A stretch of 64,000 nucleotides of DNA from Isoperla grammatica (Eukaryota > Arthropoda > Insecta > Plecoptera > Perlodidae). Both the position numbers and the translations under genes were made by a program. Shown here one piece after another: positions 36,573 to 49,715 of this stretch (positions within the stretch are counted from its first letter, which is position 1; each line of letters starts with the position of its first letter). Under the pieces are notes generated by a model. It did no database searches. It saw only the letters and a program-made list of their open reading frames with translations, and had not been told where the DNA came from. Location of the stretch: contig OX246745.1 in assembly GCA_945910005.1 (NCBI GenBank), positions 11,278,436 through 11,342,435 of the forward strand, written 5' to 3'.

Positions 36573-37587
36573 TTTATTTATTTATTATTTTTTTGTTTTT
36601 TTGTTTTTTTTTCACACGAGTAAACAGTTAACTGTTCCTGTTTAACCGTGTGAAAAAAAAAGTAACATACATCCGCGAGAATATGAGAACTAACATATAT
36701 ATATCTTGTAGAATGGCAAGGATGTTCAATGAAACCGAGTATTAAAGATTCCTTGGCTAGATTGTCAATAAAAATAGTAAAAGAAAAAAAATATATGGTA
36801 TGTTCACTGTTTAGTAAACGCCTCAATATTTTAATAACTGACAAAAAAACTTCCGACGTGTAGAGTTCCTATGAAAGCAGAGAACTCTTTCTCTCTGACG
36901 TCAGAGGCGTTATGCGAATCAACGCAGAGTAGGATGTAAGAGTGTATAAGTTATCATACCCGAGTAAACAGCGAATCCAAATAATTCTAGCAATATTTCG
37001 CAGCTTACAATATACAGCATTCCATTTCATATTCCTTCGGGCTTCGATGGAAAAATATCCATTTTTCGAGTTAGAGCTTTTTAGCTTATTTTCTTTCGTA
37101 TTCGTAATTTCAGCATAAAGAATTTTCGAAGAATGGAATAAATGAGAAAATGAAACTGACACCTTTTCTGTCGTGTCAATTTGTACAGACTGTGGCAAAG
37201 TTGTTAAGCTTCATTTCACGTTTTCTATTTACATTTTTTTGTTAATTATGTTCATCGTTTGAAGACGTTTGGACAAAGCTCAACGTTCAGCTGCTATTTG
37301 AAGCGCTGATAACCCATTCGCGAATTTTATTTCTTTATTAAAATATGGTGCAATTGTAAAGGAAACTCATTGAAGAGTACAATAATTGGAAATTGTGTCT
37401 CGTATTATCCAAGTTACCCGGCACCTCCACCATTAAGACGACTAATGATGAAGAGTTAGGATTATTATGTCTCATTTATATTTATTTTATTTTATTTGAG
37501 ATATACTCTCAAACTAACGATACCATTCTACAGAAAAATGTTAAATACAAAATGTTAAATTTAAAAAAAAAATGTTAAAACCAAATA

Positions 37588-37863
37588 TACTATCGTGGTT
37601 TTCCGGGTACAACCGTGTCAAAAGGTGGAACTAATCCGTTTCGCCCATATTGCAATGGGCTTCTTCAGCGGCTGGCTGAGCGGCTTTGCGATAGCGGGTG
37701 TTATTCTGTTAGCAACACTGTCCAGAGTTCCCCCTCGTGACAGTTGTTGGTGTCAGTGTCAACACTCCACGAAGGTCCCTGAAGAAGCCCATTGCAATAT
37801 GGGCGAAACGTTGGATTGGTTCCACCTTTTGACACGGTTGCACCCGGAAAACCACGATAGTAT
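37588..37863. mobile_element. Inverted Penelope-like terminal sequences
   Basis: Outer arms of about 80 bases in inverted orientation (ACTATCGTGGTTTTCCGGGT on the left, CCCGGAAAACCACGATAGT on the right) around a unique centre. Each arm contains CTGAAGA-stem-GAAAC: 37779-37809 on plus (stem GCCCAT/ATGGGC) and 37638-37668 on minus. The motif and head-to-head layout resemble terminal repeats of Penelope-like retroelements, some of which carry hammerhead ribozyme motifs. Assignment is inference. Confidence 0.45.
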
Positions 37864-38069
37864 AGTTGACTCCGGCCGTGAAAGCCTCCGAAAAAGATTG
37901 TTAAAACCTAACATTTAAAATACAAGCGATGTATTTATTAATATGTATAATTCGACTAAGTTTATAATCACATTCTATAGCTGTTACAAAATTACACATG
38001 TAAAATACATGTTTGTGAGAAATTCTTAACAATAACAGATTGTCGACGAACATTTTTATTTTTGTTTTG

Positions 38070-38102
38070 TTGTAGTTGTTGTTGTTGTGATTGTTGTTGT
38101 TT

Positions 38103-38162
<60 letters not shown>

Positions 38163-38166
38163 TTGT

Positions 38167-38251
<85 letters not shown>

Positions 38252-38268
38252 CGTCGTCGTCGTCGTCG

Positions 38269-38363
<95 letters not shown>

Positions 38364-38376
38364 ATTGTTGTTGTTA
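38070..38376. repeat. (GTT)n microsatellite
   Basis: About 100 GTT units with a (GTC)n block near 38251-38268. Poly-Val, Cys and Leu frames across it are not genes. Confidence 0.97.
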
Positions 38377-39208
38377 AGAATTAAGATGTGTAAAACAATA
38401 CCGGTACTCTAGTGATAATTTAATGTGTGATTAAATAAGCCGCATACAGTTATAAGAATCACGTGGCTATTTCAAGATAAAAGCTACGGGCTTTGACAAT
38501 TACTTTTAGGTCACTTAACAAATTCTATTTTTAGGTAGTTTCCATTATGTTCTACCTGCAGTCTGCACTGTGCTTTATAAATTATACTGCGGCGTTCACA
38601 GCTTAGCGTACAGCACGCATAGCGCAGTCGACAATTTCCTCCTACCTAGAATAACTGAATTAGAATGCGTGTTGCCAAACCTTCGTTGACCTTTAAGGGC
38701 TCTGAGTTCAAGGTCAACATAACGGTCAATAATATAAGGGTAAAGAGAAAATCCATGCATAGCCTTTACCCTGTGCCTAAGAAGCCATGCCGCATGGATG
38801 GGTTGGCTCGTATAGTGCTGTGGGGGGCGGGCCTAGCGTGCATGTGCTGTGCATGAAGGCTAATAATAGAAACAAGCGTGAACGACTAACAGTTGCGACC
38901 CAAATATGAAAATATGACCTGAATAAGTAACTGTGTTATTAAAATTAGTGTGTACGCCACTGGTATATGCCTAGACTTAGTTTAGTCGTTGTCTGTAGCC
39001 TGCTTTGGCCATGCCTATACCAAACTACGGCACTGCATTCCCTACCCCACCCCCCCTCTGCGGTAACCACAACCCCACTCCACCCTCGATGAACGAACAT
39101 CTAATAGTAACAACCGCACGTTTCGATTTAACCGCAGCACCATTCGAAATGTCTATTTTTTTAATTACATTTTTCATTTTATTAAAAAAAATAAAAACAC
39201 AAACTTAC

Positions 39209-39357
39209 TGCGTTGAATTGTCTATATAGTTGTTTGACGTTGAATTGCTCTTTGTTGGGTGGACCACATGGCTCCAGCCGTTCCAAGCTTTCCACACATC
39301 GATAGGACCAAAACACGCCTGAAAACTGCACTGCCACAGTTGACAACAAAACCACAT
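39209..39357 (-). CDS. Candidate alternative first coding exon
   Basis: ATG (G at -3) then about 49 open codons (MWFCCQLWQCSFQACFGPID and onward through WKAWNGWSHVVHPTKSNST) ending at a strong donor ACGCA|GTAAGTTTG in phase 2, compatible with the common exon (about 657 residues). On the same strand about 270 bases upstream are a TGACGTCA at 39627-39634 and CCAAT-type sequence (AGCCAATCAATG), a promoter-like arrangement. Alternatively it is an internal exon entered at GTGCAG (39325), 117 bases and symmetric. Another frame is also open, so coding status is not certain. Confidence 0.35.
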
Positions 39358-39439
39358 GGCCCAATGTGTGATGCCACTGTCTTAATTACACTAATTTATT
39401 AGATATTTAAGAGTAAAATCTATTCCACAAGTTTTTCTG

Positions 39440-39740
39440 TTCACTTTGCACTGGTGATGTTTGAAATAAAATGTTTTTGTCAGGTATGTGTGGATGGTAG
39501 GTATACGGTTGACCGATGCCCGAAGACCGTAGACCGTAGACCGTATAGACCATAGACGAGGTCTCTGTCCGACACCCACAATGGTTGTAACACAACTGCT
39601 GAATGGGGCGACCGGGTGGGAGAGTATGACGTCACACCCGACACAGCCAATCAATGAGATCCCACGCAGACCCCTTCGCTTTCTCAACCCCTCCATGTCA
39701 CGCTCAAGATTTGGGAGTTTGGCACATAGAGTGGGTTACT
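39440..39740 (-). promoter_or_regulatory. Candidate promoter region for the 39.2 kb exon
   Basis: Perfect CRE TGACGTCA at 39627-39634 and AGCCAATCAATG close by, in sequence richer in G+C than its surroundings. A short direct repeat AGACCGT occurs three times at 39523-39546. Position upstream of the minus-strand ATG at 39357 is the main argument; no TATA box was recognised. Confidence 0.3.
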
Positions 39741-40797
39741 TTCTCCTGGTGATCCCAATATTATTATTAGATCGTACATCTATCTTACCGTGGGGTTTAT
39801 TATACACGAATATATTGTGTTGTCCGGAATCTATGTTATTTATTATTGATTATGTACTGTACATAATTGTTTTTGTTAAAACATAATTTATTCCGTTTTA
39901 TAAAATATATTAGCTCCACCTCGGCATAAAATATTAGCACGTTTGACATTTTTGTACCAATTAGACAGGACAGGCTAATACAACCGTGGTGGACTATATT
40001 TAATTTATATATCTTAATTCTTGGAAAATGCTGAATTATAAAAAGGTATTAATTTTATAACTGAATAGGATATACATATTTTAATAAATATATATACGAA
40101 GTAATAAATCTTTAAATCATATTTTTAGTACACGTTATTTGACTTTATACCTTATTATTTATTAAACATTTTATCATTGTTCATATTATCTACGTCAAAC
40201 CAAACTGTATTTTATTATGATAATGTACGGTCTTGGCGAGTGTTATACCCATCGTGGCATTTAATTCACCCTTCGTACGGCTGGATAGCTACGAAAACCA
40301 TGGATGGAGAATTCCTTGGTCTTCATTATTTCCAGTTTAAAATTGTTCGCACTATCCTACAAATGTCCAATATTATTGTTTTTTGCATCTCGATGTATAC
40401 GCTCAATTGGAGGTAAATAAGTTAGGTGCTGATGGCTTCAAAGCTTCGTTCGCCTGTCTTTTACACTGATCAGTGTAGGAATATTAAAGTGTCTTACACG
40501 AGCTAAATAGCCATTGTAAAAATCTCCTGCACTGACTTCACAAGTACAAGTTTTAATTACAGGCGGACGCCAAACAAATATTTACACTGATAGAAAAGAA
40601 TGAAGACGTACCGGCACTGACTTACACTAGGTGTAAAGTGTAGGACAGCCGAACGAAGCTCACGACAGCGAGCTACCCAGTCACTCGACGCTGGTCATTT
40701 GACCTGACGCGGTAAACCGAGCGCTCGTGTTGCATTTGTCGTTAACGCGGGAAGCCGCTGCGAATGTGTTGAACTTTTGACGTATCAACTTTCACCA

Positions 40798-40900
40798 CCT
40801 CTGGTAGCTCAGTTGGTAGAGCGGTGGCCCTTAGGCTATCTAATAGCAAGGCTATGTAATAGTCGTGCCACAGATGTTGGTTCGAATCCAGTCCAGAGGA
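40798..40900 (+). tRNA. Intron-containing tRNA-Tyr-like gene with apparent UUA anticodon
   Basis: Complete cloverleaf: acceptor CCTCTGG (40798-40804) pairs 7/7 with CCAGAGG (40893-40899), discriminator A; D-stem GCTC/GAGC; anticodon stem GTGGC (40824-40828) with GCCAC (40867-40871); T-arm around GGTTCGAATCC. A-box-like TAGCTCAGTTGG and B-box GGTTCGAATCC are present, and nine T (Pol III stop) follow at 40901. Layout and the acceptor start CC fit tRNA-Tyr. The anticodon loop is interrupted by about 31 bases (a usual place for Tyr introns). The loop reads C-C-T-T-A-G then, after the intron, T: anticodon positions would be TTA (40831-40833), not GTA, with C instead of the usual U at position 33. 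An intron CTAA can pair with TTAG. Confidence 0.6.
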
Positions 40901-41085
40901 TTTTTTTTTGTTGCCGTTAATTGATTCGTTGTGATCTACTGATTCCAACGGTGCTATTTGTTCGATCACGCGGTCCTTGGTATCGGTTTTAAATCATATT
41001 TGACATCATTTTATTTGGCGGTCCTAGGAAAGTCTTCCAGCGACTATCGATGATTTATTATATTCATGCTGCAGTGTTTACCGTA

Positions 41086-41345
<260 letters not shown>

Positions 41346-43544
41346 GTTGTTGTTGTTTTTGTTGTTGTAATACATACATAGTCAAAACCGATGTTAGCTC
41401 TTTGTACGGACACAAATATACATATTTTATAATTATTCAGATTATTTTATCCAAATGTACGGTCGTGGCGATGTTTGTACCCATCAGATTTTAATTTGTA
41501 GCAAGTTTGGAAACTTTGTCAATAAATTAATGTTTTAAAGAATGTCTCTATTTAATCTAAAAATTCCAACATTTGTTTATTATTTTACTTATTATAAAAA
41601 TATATTACACAAACACATACAGATAAACAGACATTTTTAAAACAATAACGTTATATAAAGTGTATCTTAATAAAAATATACGCACGAATTGTTATTTGTT
41701 TACTGACTTTTAAAACGAGCTATGAAGCATATCTATGATTTAAAGTACTGGACATATTAATGACAACACGAAAGATTTATCTGAGTATACATCAACAATT
41801 AAACTAAGTTAATTTCCAACCGTCACTACAATCACGTCTTCACTATCTTTACGACGACAAGTTAACATAACTAGTGTGTTTTTTTTTATTTTTTATTTTT
41901 TATACAAAACTGCATCCGCAATCAAATCGAGCGCAGGCGCACAAGCCCCACAAATTAGTGACGAGTAAAATGCCCGAGAACGTTGCTCGGTTAGTCGCGC
42001 CGGGATGCACCGCGCTTTGCTGACGTAGAATGTTTGGACGCAACGTCATTGCTTGCCACACTACCAGTCTACCACATTGATCCGAAGAATCGTCGAGCAT
42101 GCGCACCACAACTCTTCCTGCACATTAAAGAATGCGTTTCATAGAGGAATGTGGTGGAAATAATTACATTTTCTATGATCGTCGCGATTGGGCTCTCGAG
42201 TAGAACGTCTTAATTATTGAAGAAGACCTTAGAAATATAATCACACAGCGCTAAGAATAAAAATTAATAAACTTATGCTCCTATCTAAATATTTCACAAA
42301 ATTTATCGATTACCTTTAGTTAACTTTGATCTTAACACTCAATGGAAATTTTATAAAATTCACATTGTTGGTATGATTCAACGTCAACTGTTTCAAACAG
42401 AATAATATGAAACAGAAATTATCTTCGATCGTAAACTATTGCGTGACTTTGTCATTGCTTTGTTTGACTTATCTGTTGACTTAAAGCATGAGTTTACTAA
42501 GACGAGACCGATATGCTGTCTAAATAGCGATTAACTGTAATACGTGTTATTATTTCAGTAAACATATATACAGTAAACAGAAAACAGTAAACAGTAAACA
42601 GTTAACAGTAAACAGTAAACAGTAAACAGTAAACAGTAAACAGTAAACAGTAAACAAAATACCTGATTATATATTTGGTGGAGGTGCCGGGTTTAATAAT
42701 ATAATAATTACTAATCTTTTGAAATTAGTGCGTTTGATGTTTTGTTAAAAATAGGCCTTCTTGGAAAGAGGTATAGAATTATTAATATAATAGGTTTTAT
42801 GCAATCTGAAAAACACCCATTTGTACCGGTGGATGAAAAACTTCGTGTACCGAAAACTATCGAAGATCGAGTTTTTTTTTCAACTTTGACCTATAGAAAA
42901 GGCGTGAAAGAGCTTTCTTAACTCGGTAAAGCGTAAATATGAAACAAAATATCGAAGGTATGGGAATATTTTGAATATTTAAAATTTATCATTTAACACC
43001 TTTTTTTCACTATTTACAATTTCCTTTTATGGATATATAAGAAAACGTAAACACGCCTGGAAGACTATATACAATATTTTATGGATTTTGCCGGACTGCA
43101 TGATTTTAGATGGCATATCCTGAAATTGATCACTGAATGAATTGACTCATTTATTACACAGACCTTCATCTACTAACAAACAAATATGTTTGGTTTTGAT
43201 GCAAGAATTGTATCAGCCAATACTATATTCCTGCTGCAATCGTACGCATGCAGTGGTCACTTCCAAGTATTATTGTTATACAAAATTGTAGGCTTTAGTA
43301 TCATGTCAATAAGGACAGTGATTGCAATTTTCGACGCTAGCGAGAACCATCACGCGAAAGTCTATACTAAATAGCAGGTAAACCAGCTAACAATTACCAT
43401 CCAATATTATTATAATTCCATGTAAATGTTTTCAAAATAACTTAAAATATTCACAGCTCGATCCATCCACCACATTTGGGAAAGGTCTCTAAATTTCCCG
43501 CGAGAACTTCTTACGATGCAACTGTACCGCGTGCAGCGTTCTAT
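41346..43544. other. Intron sequence; CG-richer patch at 41.9-42.1 kb
   Basis: 41925-42110 has several CpG and GCGCAGGCGC/GCGCACCAC pieces; no exon could be defined there. Confidence 0.4.
42566..42656. repeat. (AGTAAAC)n tandem repeat
   Basis: Twelve or so seven-base units, with GAAAAC and GTTAAC variants near the left end. Confidence 0.9.
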
Positions 43545-44994
43545 GTGACTGCAATAGAGTGAGCATAGTCACGAGACGCATTGTGCTACAGTCTGCAGTG
43601 ACCGTACACGTGACTGCAATAGAGTGAGCATAGTCACGAGACGCATTGTGCTACAGTCTGCAGTGACCGTACACGTGACTGCAATAGAGTGAGCATAGTC
43701 ACGAGACGCATTGTGCTACAGTCTGCAGTGACCGTACACGTGACTGCAATAGAGTGAGCATAGTCACGAAACGCATTGTGCTATGGTCTGCAGTGACCGT
43801 ACACGTGACTGCAATAGAGTGAGCATAGTCTCGAGACGCATTGTGCTACAGTCTGCAGTGACCGTACACGTGACTGCAATAGAGTGAGCATAGTCACGAG
43901 ACGCATTGTGCTATGGTCTGCAGTGACCATACACGTGACTGCAATAGAGTGAGCATAGTCACGAGACGCATTGTGATATGGTCTGCAGTGACCGTACACG
44001 TGACTGCAATAGAGTGAGCATAGTCACGAGACGCATTGTGCTACAGTCTGCAGTGACCGTACACGTGACTGCAATAGAGTGAGCATAGTCACGAGACGCA
44101 TTGTGCTATGGTCTGCAGCTTGACCGTACACGTGACTGCAATAGAGTGAGCATAGTCACGAGACGCATTGTGCTATAGTCTGCAGTGACCGTACACGTGA
44201 CTGCAATAGAGTGAGCATAGTCACGAGACGCATTGTGCTATGGTCTGCAGTGACCGTACACGTGACTGCAATAGAGTGAGCATAGTCACGAGACGCATTG
44301 TGCTACAGTCTGCAGTGACCGTACACGTGACTGCAATAGAGTGAGCATAGTCACGAGACGCATTGTGCTATAGTCTGCAGTGACCGTACACGTGACTGCA
44401 ATAGAGTGAGCATAGTCACGAGACGCATTGTGCTACAGTCTGCAGTGACCGTACACGTGACTGCAATAGAGTGAGCATAGTCACGAGACGCATTGTGCTA
44501 CAGTCTGCAGTGACCGTACACGTGACTGCAATAGAGTGAGCATAGTCACGAGACGCATTGTGCTATAGTCTGCAGTGACCGTACACGTGACTGCAATAGA
44601 GTGAGCATAGTCACGAGACGCATTGTGCTATGGTCGGCAGTGACCGTACACGTGACTGCAATAGAGTGAGCATAGTCACGAGACGCATTGTGCTATGGTC
44701 TGCAGTGACCGTACACGTGACTGCAATAGAGTGAGCATAGTCACGAGACGCATTGTGCTACAGTCTGCAGTGACCGTACACGTGACTGCAATAGAGTGAG
44801 CATAGTCACGAGACGCATTGTGCTATGGTCTGCAGTGACCGTACACGTGACTGCAATAGAGTGAGCATAGTCACGAGACGCATTGTGCTACAGTCTGCAG
44901 TGACCGTACACGTGACTGCAATAGAGTGAGCATAGTCACGAGACGCATTGTGCTATGGTCTGCAGTGACTGTACACGTGACTGCAATAGAGTGA
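43545..44994. repeat. 65-bp minisatellite with an E-box per unit
   Basis: About 22 copies of a 65-base unit, GTGACTGCAATAGAGTGAGC then ATAGTCACGAGACGCATTGT and a variable GCTACAG/GCTATGG piece. Each junction reads ACACGTGAC, a CACGTG palindrome, and GTGAC with GTCAC inside the unit can form a hairpin. Copies are nearly identical, indicating recent amplification. Last unit is truncated at GAGTGATGCAATGGG. Confidence 0.95.
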
Positions 44995-46325
44995 TGCAAT
45001 GGGATGGGCTGGAAGATCAGATCGTGGAAAAAAAGAAGAATCCATACGGTCTATATTCTATAATACACCTCGAGTCTTTATTTTGCCCTCTCCAGTTCTT
45101 GACCCCACTCCAAGAGAAAGACAGAAGAGCAGTGTACCGTCTACTAACGAACGGATATCGAAGCGAGTAAGCCGAGGGTTTTATGGTGTTATGGTTTTTT
45201 CGTCCTTTTCTCAATCTATTGTTATCACGGCAATATATTTCGAGAACATTTTCAATGATTCCAATTATTTCACTTTATGAGTATATGAGTTCATATTCAT
45301 TCTTCACTAACACTATCTCTAATAGCTTCGTTGTACAAAGATGGGACGTAATTCTATTCTATTCTATTATATTCTATTCTATTCTAAAATCCAAATATCA
45401 TCAGCACTATCTAGTGTGTACCGACTAAGTGGGAGACATTCATTATGCACGTTCTTCATAACACGGGTATAACTCTTCATTCACATTGCATGAGAGGCAG
45501 GGTCATATTCAGAGATTCCATTCGTTGTCTGAACCGGACAGCATTGCAAGGGAAGAACGCTCAAGACCAACGAGGCACATGAAATTATATTATCTTTAAA
45601 TCAGAGAAGTTAATGGCTGATTGGTGTGACATGAAAATAGCCTATACAATTCAGACATCATCACGCTCTGTTCACAGCACACTATTCATTATTTCTTTCT
45701 GTTTCTCTCCGTCTATTTGTTCCTTCCCTTTGTTCTTGTTCGTGTGCAGTGATAAACTTTATTTTCACACTTTTGTGTATTTCTGATATTATTTTTTTAA
45801 GTTTCATTTATGTATAACAATTCATTTTTTCCGATTTTTCCTTCTTTTCCTCTTGTCAATAGTAGTTTAATTTGTTGTTTGGTTCAGTTCTCATGTTCGT
45901 TTAAATAATTCAATAAATCAGTTTTTTTGGTGCGTGAACACCCCCCCCCCTCTTCCATTTGCGCTTTATTCTAAGGCCAAGTTAAAACACAAATGGTTGC
46001 TGCATTAGAGATTGAAATAAATTACTATTTCACGGTGGAGACGAAAAATCAACGTGACATTAATATTATGTAATGTGAAATCTTTCTTCAGTTCTTCTTT
46101 CCTTGAGTGAATAGAAATAAACGCTGAATCAAAGTAATTCAAAACTCAACAGAAATTTAAATACAAGTTATAATATTCACACGTTATCTTTTGGTTCAGA
46201 TCGGGCGAACAAAAAAAAAATAGTTAACAAAATGTAACAAACGCGTTTTGTTACAATGGTTTTGGCAACATTTTAGACGATTTAGCACAATGTGTTACAA
46301 ATATAACTGATATTTCATTACTTAC

Positions 46326-46362
46326 AGAACGCAGCAAGTGTTTCCCCTCAAAATGCTGACTT
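46326..46362 (-). CDS. Candidate 37-base microexon
   Basis: Acceptor CTAGATCCTACAG and perfect donor GTTCT|GTAAGTAAT. In the frame delivered by the exon at 54201-54330 it reads EVSILRGNTCCV and leaves two bases that join the common exon at 31665-31776. Length 37 converts phase 1 to phase 2, exactly what is needed. Microexons of this size are easily imitated by chance, so the support is the phase agreement plus two good splice sites. Confidence 0.35.
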
Positions 46363-46937
46363 CTGTAGGATCTAGAGGATTAAAGAAATGCAGAAAAAAC
46401 ACGTTAATATTACATTGTATAACATGTAAACAAATGTGTACAGCTAAATAACCATATTAGAGAGAGAAAATACACACACAACATTACATTGGTAGTATAC
46501 AATAAATATTTTGGTACGTAGCTAAAAAAATTTAATAATGATAACATCGGAACAATTCTGGTAGAACCGTTTGGTCTAAAAACTTGACAAAGCCTAACTA
46601 CTAAGAAAAAATAAAGTTTTTTTATTGATTTTGAGCACGTTTTAAGATATTGAAAAACTGATTTATGTACAAGACTTGGTTGTGTATCAGCTGCTGAACA
46701 ATGAACTTAAAAGCATTCAATTATTGTAATTCTTAAGATTGTCATTTCAGTAATTTTAAGTAATAAGTATACAGAAATAGCTATCGTAACAATTATTACT
46801 ATATTTAATTAAAAGTTTTCTGAAAGGTGTGCATTGACCGTTTTCAGTTTTATAAAATATGCATTACATACAAAAGATTAACTTTGAAATTGAAATATTG
46901 ACTTTAGTATGTACCAAAAATATTTGTTTCTTAGTTC

Positions 46938-47095
46938 TTCAGCGGCCGATACCACCAATATTGAACATACTGCCTGCACGAAATACGTTAGGATGCCCAA
47001 TGTGTGTTCTTTAACCACAATAAAAATTGTGTATCACCATCACGTATTTCGTGCAGGCAGTAATTAAGCGGATTCAAGATGTTATATTGGCGGTA
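46938..47095. mobile_element. MITE
   Basis: Inverted arms ACCACCAATATTGAACAT with ATGTTATATTGGCGGT, and ACTGCCTGCACGAAATACGT with ACGTATTTCGTGCAGGCAGT, the latter perfect over 20 bases. Confidence 0.75.
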
Positions 47096-48058
47096 CACAC
47101 TGCTGAAAAATTAAGAAAAAATAATATATTTTTGGTACTTTCTGAAGTCAATGTTTCAATTTCAAAATTCATCTTCAATGCAATCATATTTTAGAAAATT
47201 AAAATCGGTCGATGCACACACTGAAACTCATTGTTAAGCTAATACAAAACTAAACCCCACGTGCAATCACATTCTCAATACATTGAAAATCCAGAGCGTT
47301 CTCGTTTCTCAATTACTGTTCAAGCAAGGTCGAAGAGGAGCAGATCGATTGGAAATTAATTTTCAAGCGTGGGAGTAGTAGAGTAATTAAGGGAGAGGGG
47401 AGAGGGGGAGGGGAGAGGCGTGCATGTCGACATACAAATAGTGCGGAGGAATAATGCATACAGCACCCTCCATTCACGGCTTGGTTACTATAGCAACCAC
47501 ATCTGACAGTAGTGTGTGTGGACTGCGGATCTACTCCATTTTGGACACCCCGCTAAAGAGGAGTCAACGAATAACTGTAGGGGTTTGCTTTGACGTACGT
47601 TCGAAATTCAGAAACTTAAGAAGAAAGTAAAAAGGTAGATAAGAGAGTTGACAGATTGTCATACCTGCAGATAGAAACGGGCATGTGCATCTAAATAGAT
47701 GATTAGGACCACTTTATAGCATTTTGGGTTTTAATAATTTAATTTTCTTGCTAATTCGTTAATTATAATTGGTGGTTCTATCAAAACTTGTGAGAGAAAT
47801 TTAATCTGATTTTTTTCCACTTCATATACATTTTAAACATTTTTCAACAAACGCCATTCATTTATTGTAAGAATAAACATGCACACACTGTAGAGTACTC
47901 TCATTATTGGCATTCACAGAGAGAAATGTTCTCAAAATTATTGCTGGAAACACTGAACATTCTGTCTGAACTGCGGAATGAGCGTTTTGTCGGACAGTTG
48001 TCAACCAGTCTCAATATAGCGGAATGCTTTGTTAGCAACCGGTTGAATAAGGGTACAC

Positions 48059-48226
48059 ACCCTAGGGCCCGAATGCATAGTTCACACTCAAGCGCTCCTC
48101 AGCTCAGTCTCGTCTTATCCTCATCTCGCCACAAATCACAGAGCCGTTCACATGGCCGTGACAAGGCTGAAGAGAGGCTGAGTTGAGGAAGGCTTGAGTC
48201 TGGACTATGCATACGGACCTAAGCGT
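48059..48226. mobile_element. Diverged MITE
   Basis: Arms CCGAATGCATAGTTCACACT and GAGTCTGGACTATGCATACGG pair at roughly three quarters of positions. The open frame across it is a consequence of the repeat. Confidence 0.55.
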
Positions 48227-48874
48227 AATACACCTATACTTACGAACGCTAGAAGGTCTTCTAGGGTTGTGGAGGGGGCTTACGGGCACCGGGGGCGGCT
48301 GCGGCGGTGAAGCGGTAGAACGTCGGCCTCTGACGAGGTCCCTGAAAACGGTGAACCCATCACGGTGAACTTAAAGTATATCAAGGTGGTGTTTTCAAGT
48401 TTATTGTTTTGTTTACTAATACCTCCAAATTTTTACACAGAAATGCGCATGTGAATGTAAGTAAATACACGATCTCTTTTTAGGTTCACACTTAGGCGCA
48501 TTGCCACCATGTTTGAACCAAGGTAAGACCAACTCAGACTCATACTGGGCCTAAGTTTTGGTTACAAGTGTTTGCTATATCCTAGGGTATCTTGGCAACG
48601 TCGAGACGATGGTATGTGTACGTCTGTATCAGCCAATAAGGTTCTATAATCTAGTGGTCTTGAAGTTAGGCCCTGATGAAGTTAAGAACTCTTGTAAATT
48701 AGGGCCTAGTACAAGTGTACACTTCATTATACTTCACAGCAAAATGCTGTAGCCGAACGATTGAATCAAACAATCATGAAAAGGGCAAGGCGCATCTTAT
48801 TTCACCGTTTTGTTGTAAAGAAGCTGTGATCGGAAGCAGTTTCTGGAGCAATATACAATAATAACAATTGTTTG

Positions 48875-49163
48875 AAGGAATACCCGTTCTAGAGTGCACA
48901 CCAGCTTTACCCGATGTGCCCCTCTTCAAGTGACTTAAGTTCATCTTAAGTTAAGTTTAGTGACTAAGTTCATTTGGGTGTTTGAACTTTGGATAGTTGG
49001 GAAGGGAGTCCCAGGACTTTTGGTAAGACTTAATCCCAGAATTCGTTTTTACGACTGAGGAAATGGTTCGAAAAACCTTCAGTCAAGATTGCCAGTGGCC
49101 GGAATCGAATCGACGACCTTCCGGATTAGAGTTCCGCGTCTTACCACTGAGCCACCTCTATCG
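48875..49163 (-). mobile_element. tRNA-derived SINE
   Basis: Minus-strand copy with tail GGGTATTCC at 48875 and head GATAGAGGTGGCTCAG at the right end; a short internal duplication of AAGTTCATCTTAAGTTAAG-like sequence. Confidence 0.8.
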
Positions 49164-49570
49164 GTGGGGTAAGACAAAGATTAACGTAGACAAGTCACAG
49201 AAACTTATGAATCATGCTTCAATAATGTTCCTACAGCAGTCCCATTTTCTTTCAAAAACTAGGAAAAAATTTAAATTCTTTGCGTTGTCTTTCTTATTTT
49301 ACATAAAAAATAATTCATAGATAAAAGAAAAGAAGAATTCAGTGTTCAATGATATAGTCGATTGAGTCGAGTACCATGGTCCTAGGGCTATTGATTCCAA
49401 AACGGGCAGCCGCTCAGATTGTGGGGATGAAGGTGGGTGGGGGGGGGAGGGGGGGGGAAGGAGGCGTCGCTTCGGTCTATATTTAGCGGTGACTCAAGTT
49501 ATGACTGGAAGTGAATGGGAACATCCACATACAGAAGAGCCACCTTAACTCGTGTCTTGTGAAAATAGCG

Positions 49571-49715
49571 TAAGGTCTGGATTTTCAATCGGTTAACAGG
49601 TCGTTAATGAGGCCGTTAGGTGACGGTCCGTAATCTGATACCCAATAAGCCCTATACAGATAACAGACCGTCAGCTAACGGCCCCGTTAATGACCGATTG
49701 AAATACCGGGCGTAA
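49571..49715. mobile_element. MITE
   Basis: Arms AATCGGTTAACAGGTCGTTA / TAATGACCGATT and GGCCGTTAGGTGACGGTC / GACCGTCAGCTAACGGCC are inverted. Confidence 0.65.

Larger units (their letters stand above)
38377..40797. other. Intron sequence apart from the 39.2 kb candidate exon and its upstream region
   Basis: No further splice-bounded frames were convincing. Confidence 0.45.

Noticed and set aside
38087..38412. Poly-Val, poly-Cys and poly-Leu frames
   Set aside because: They are translations of a (GTT)n microsatellite; the same applies to poly-Asp/His/Ser frames at 16260-16851 and poly-Leu/Asn/Tyr/Ile frames at 41050-41494.
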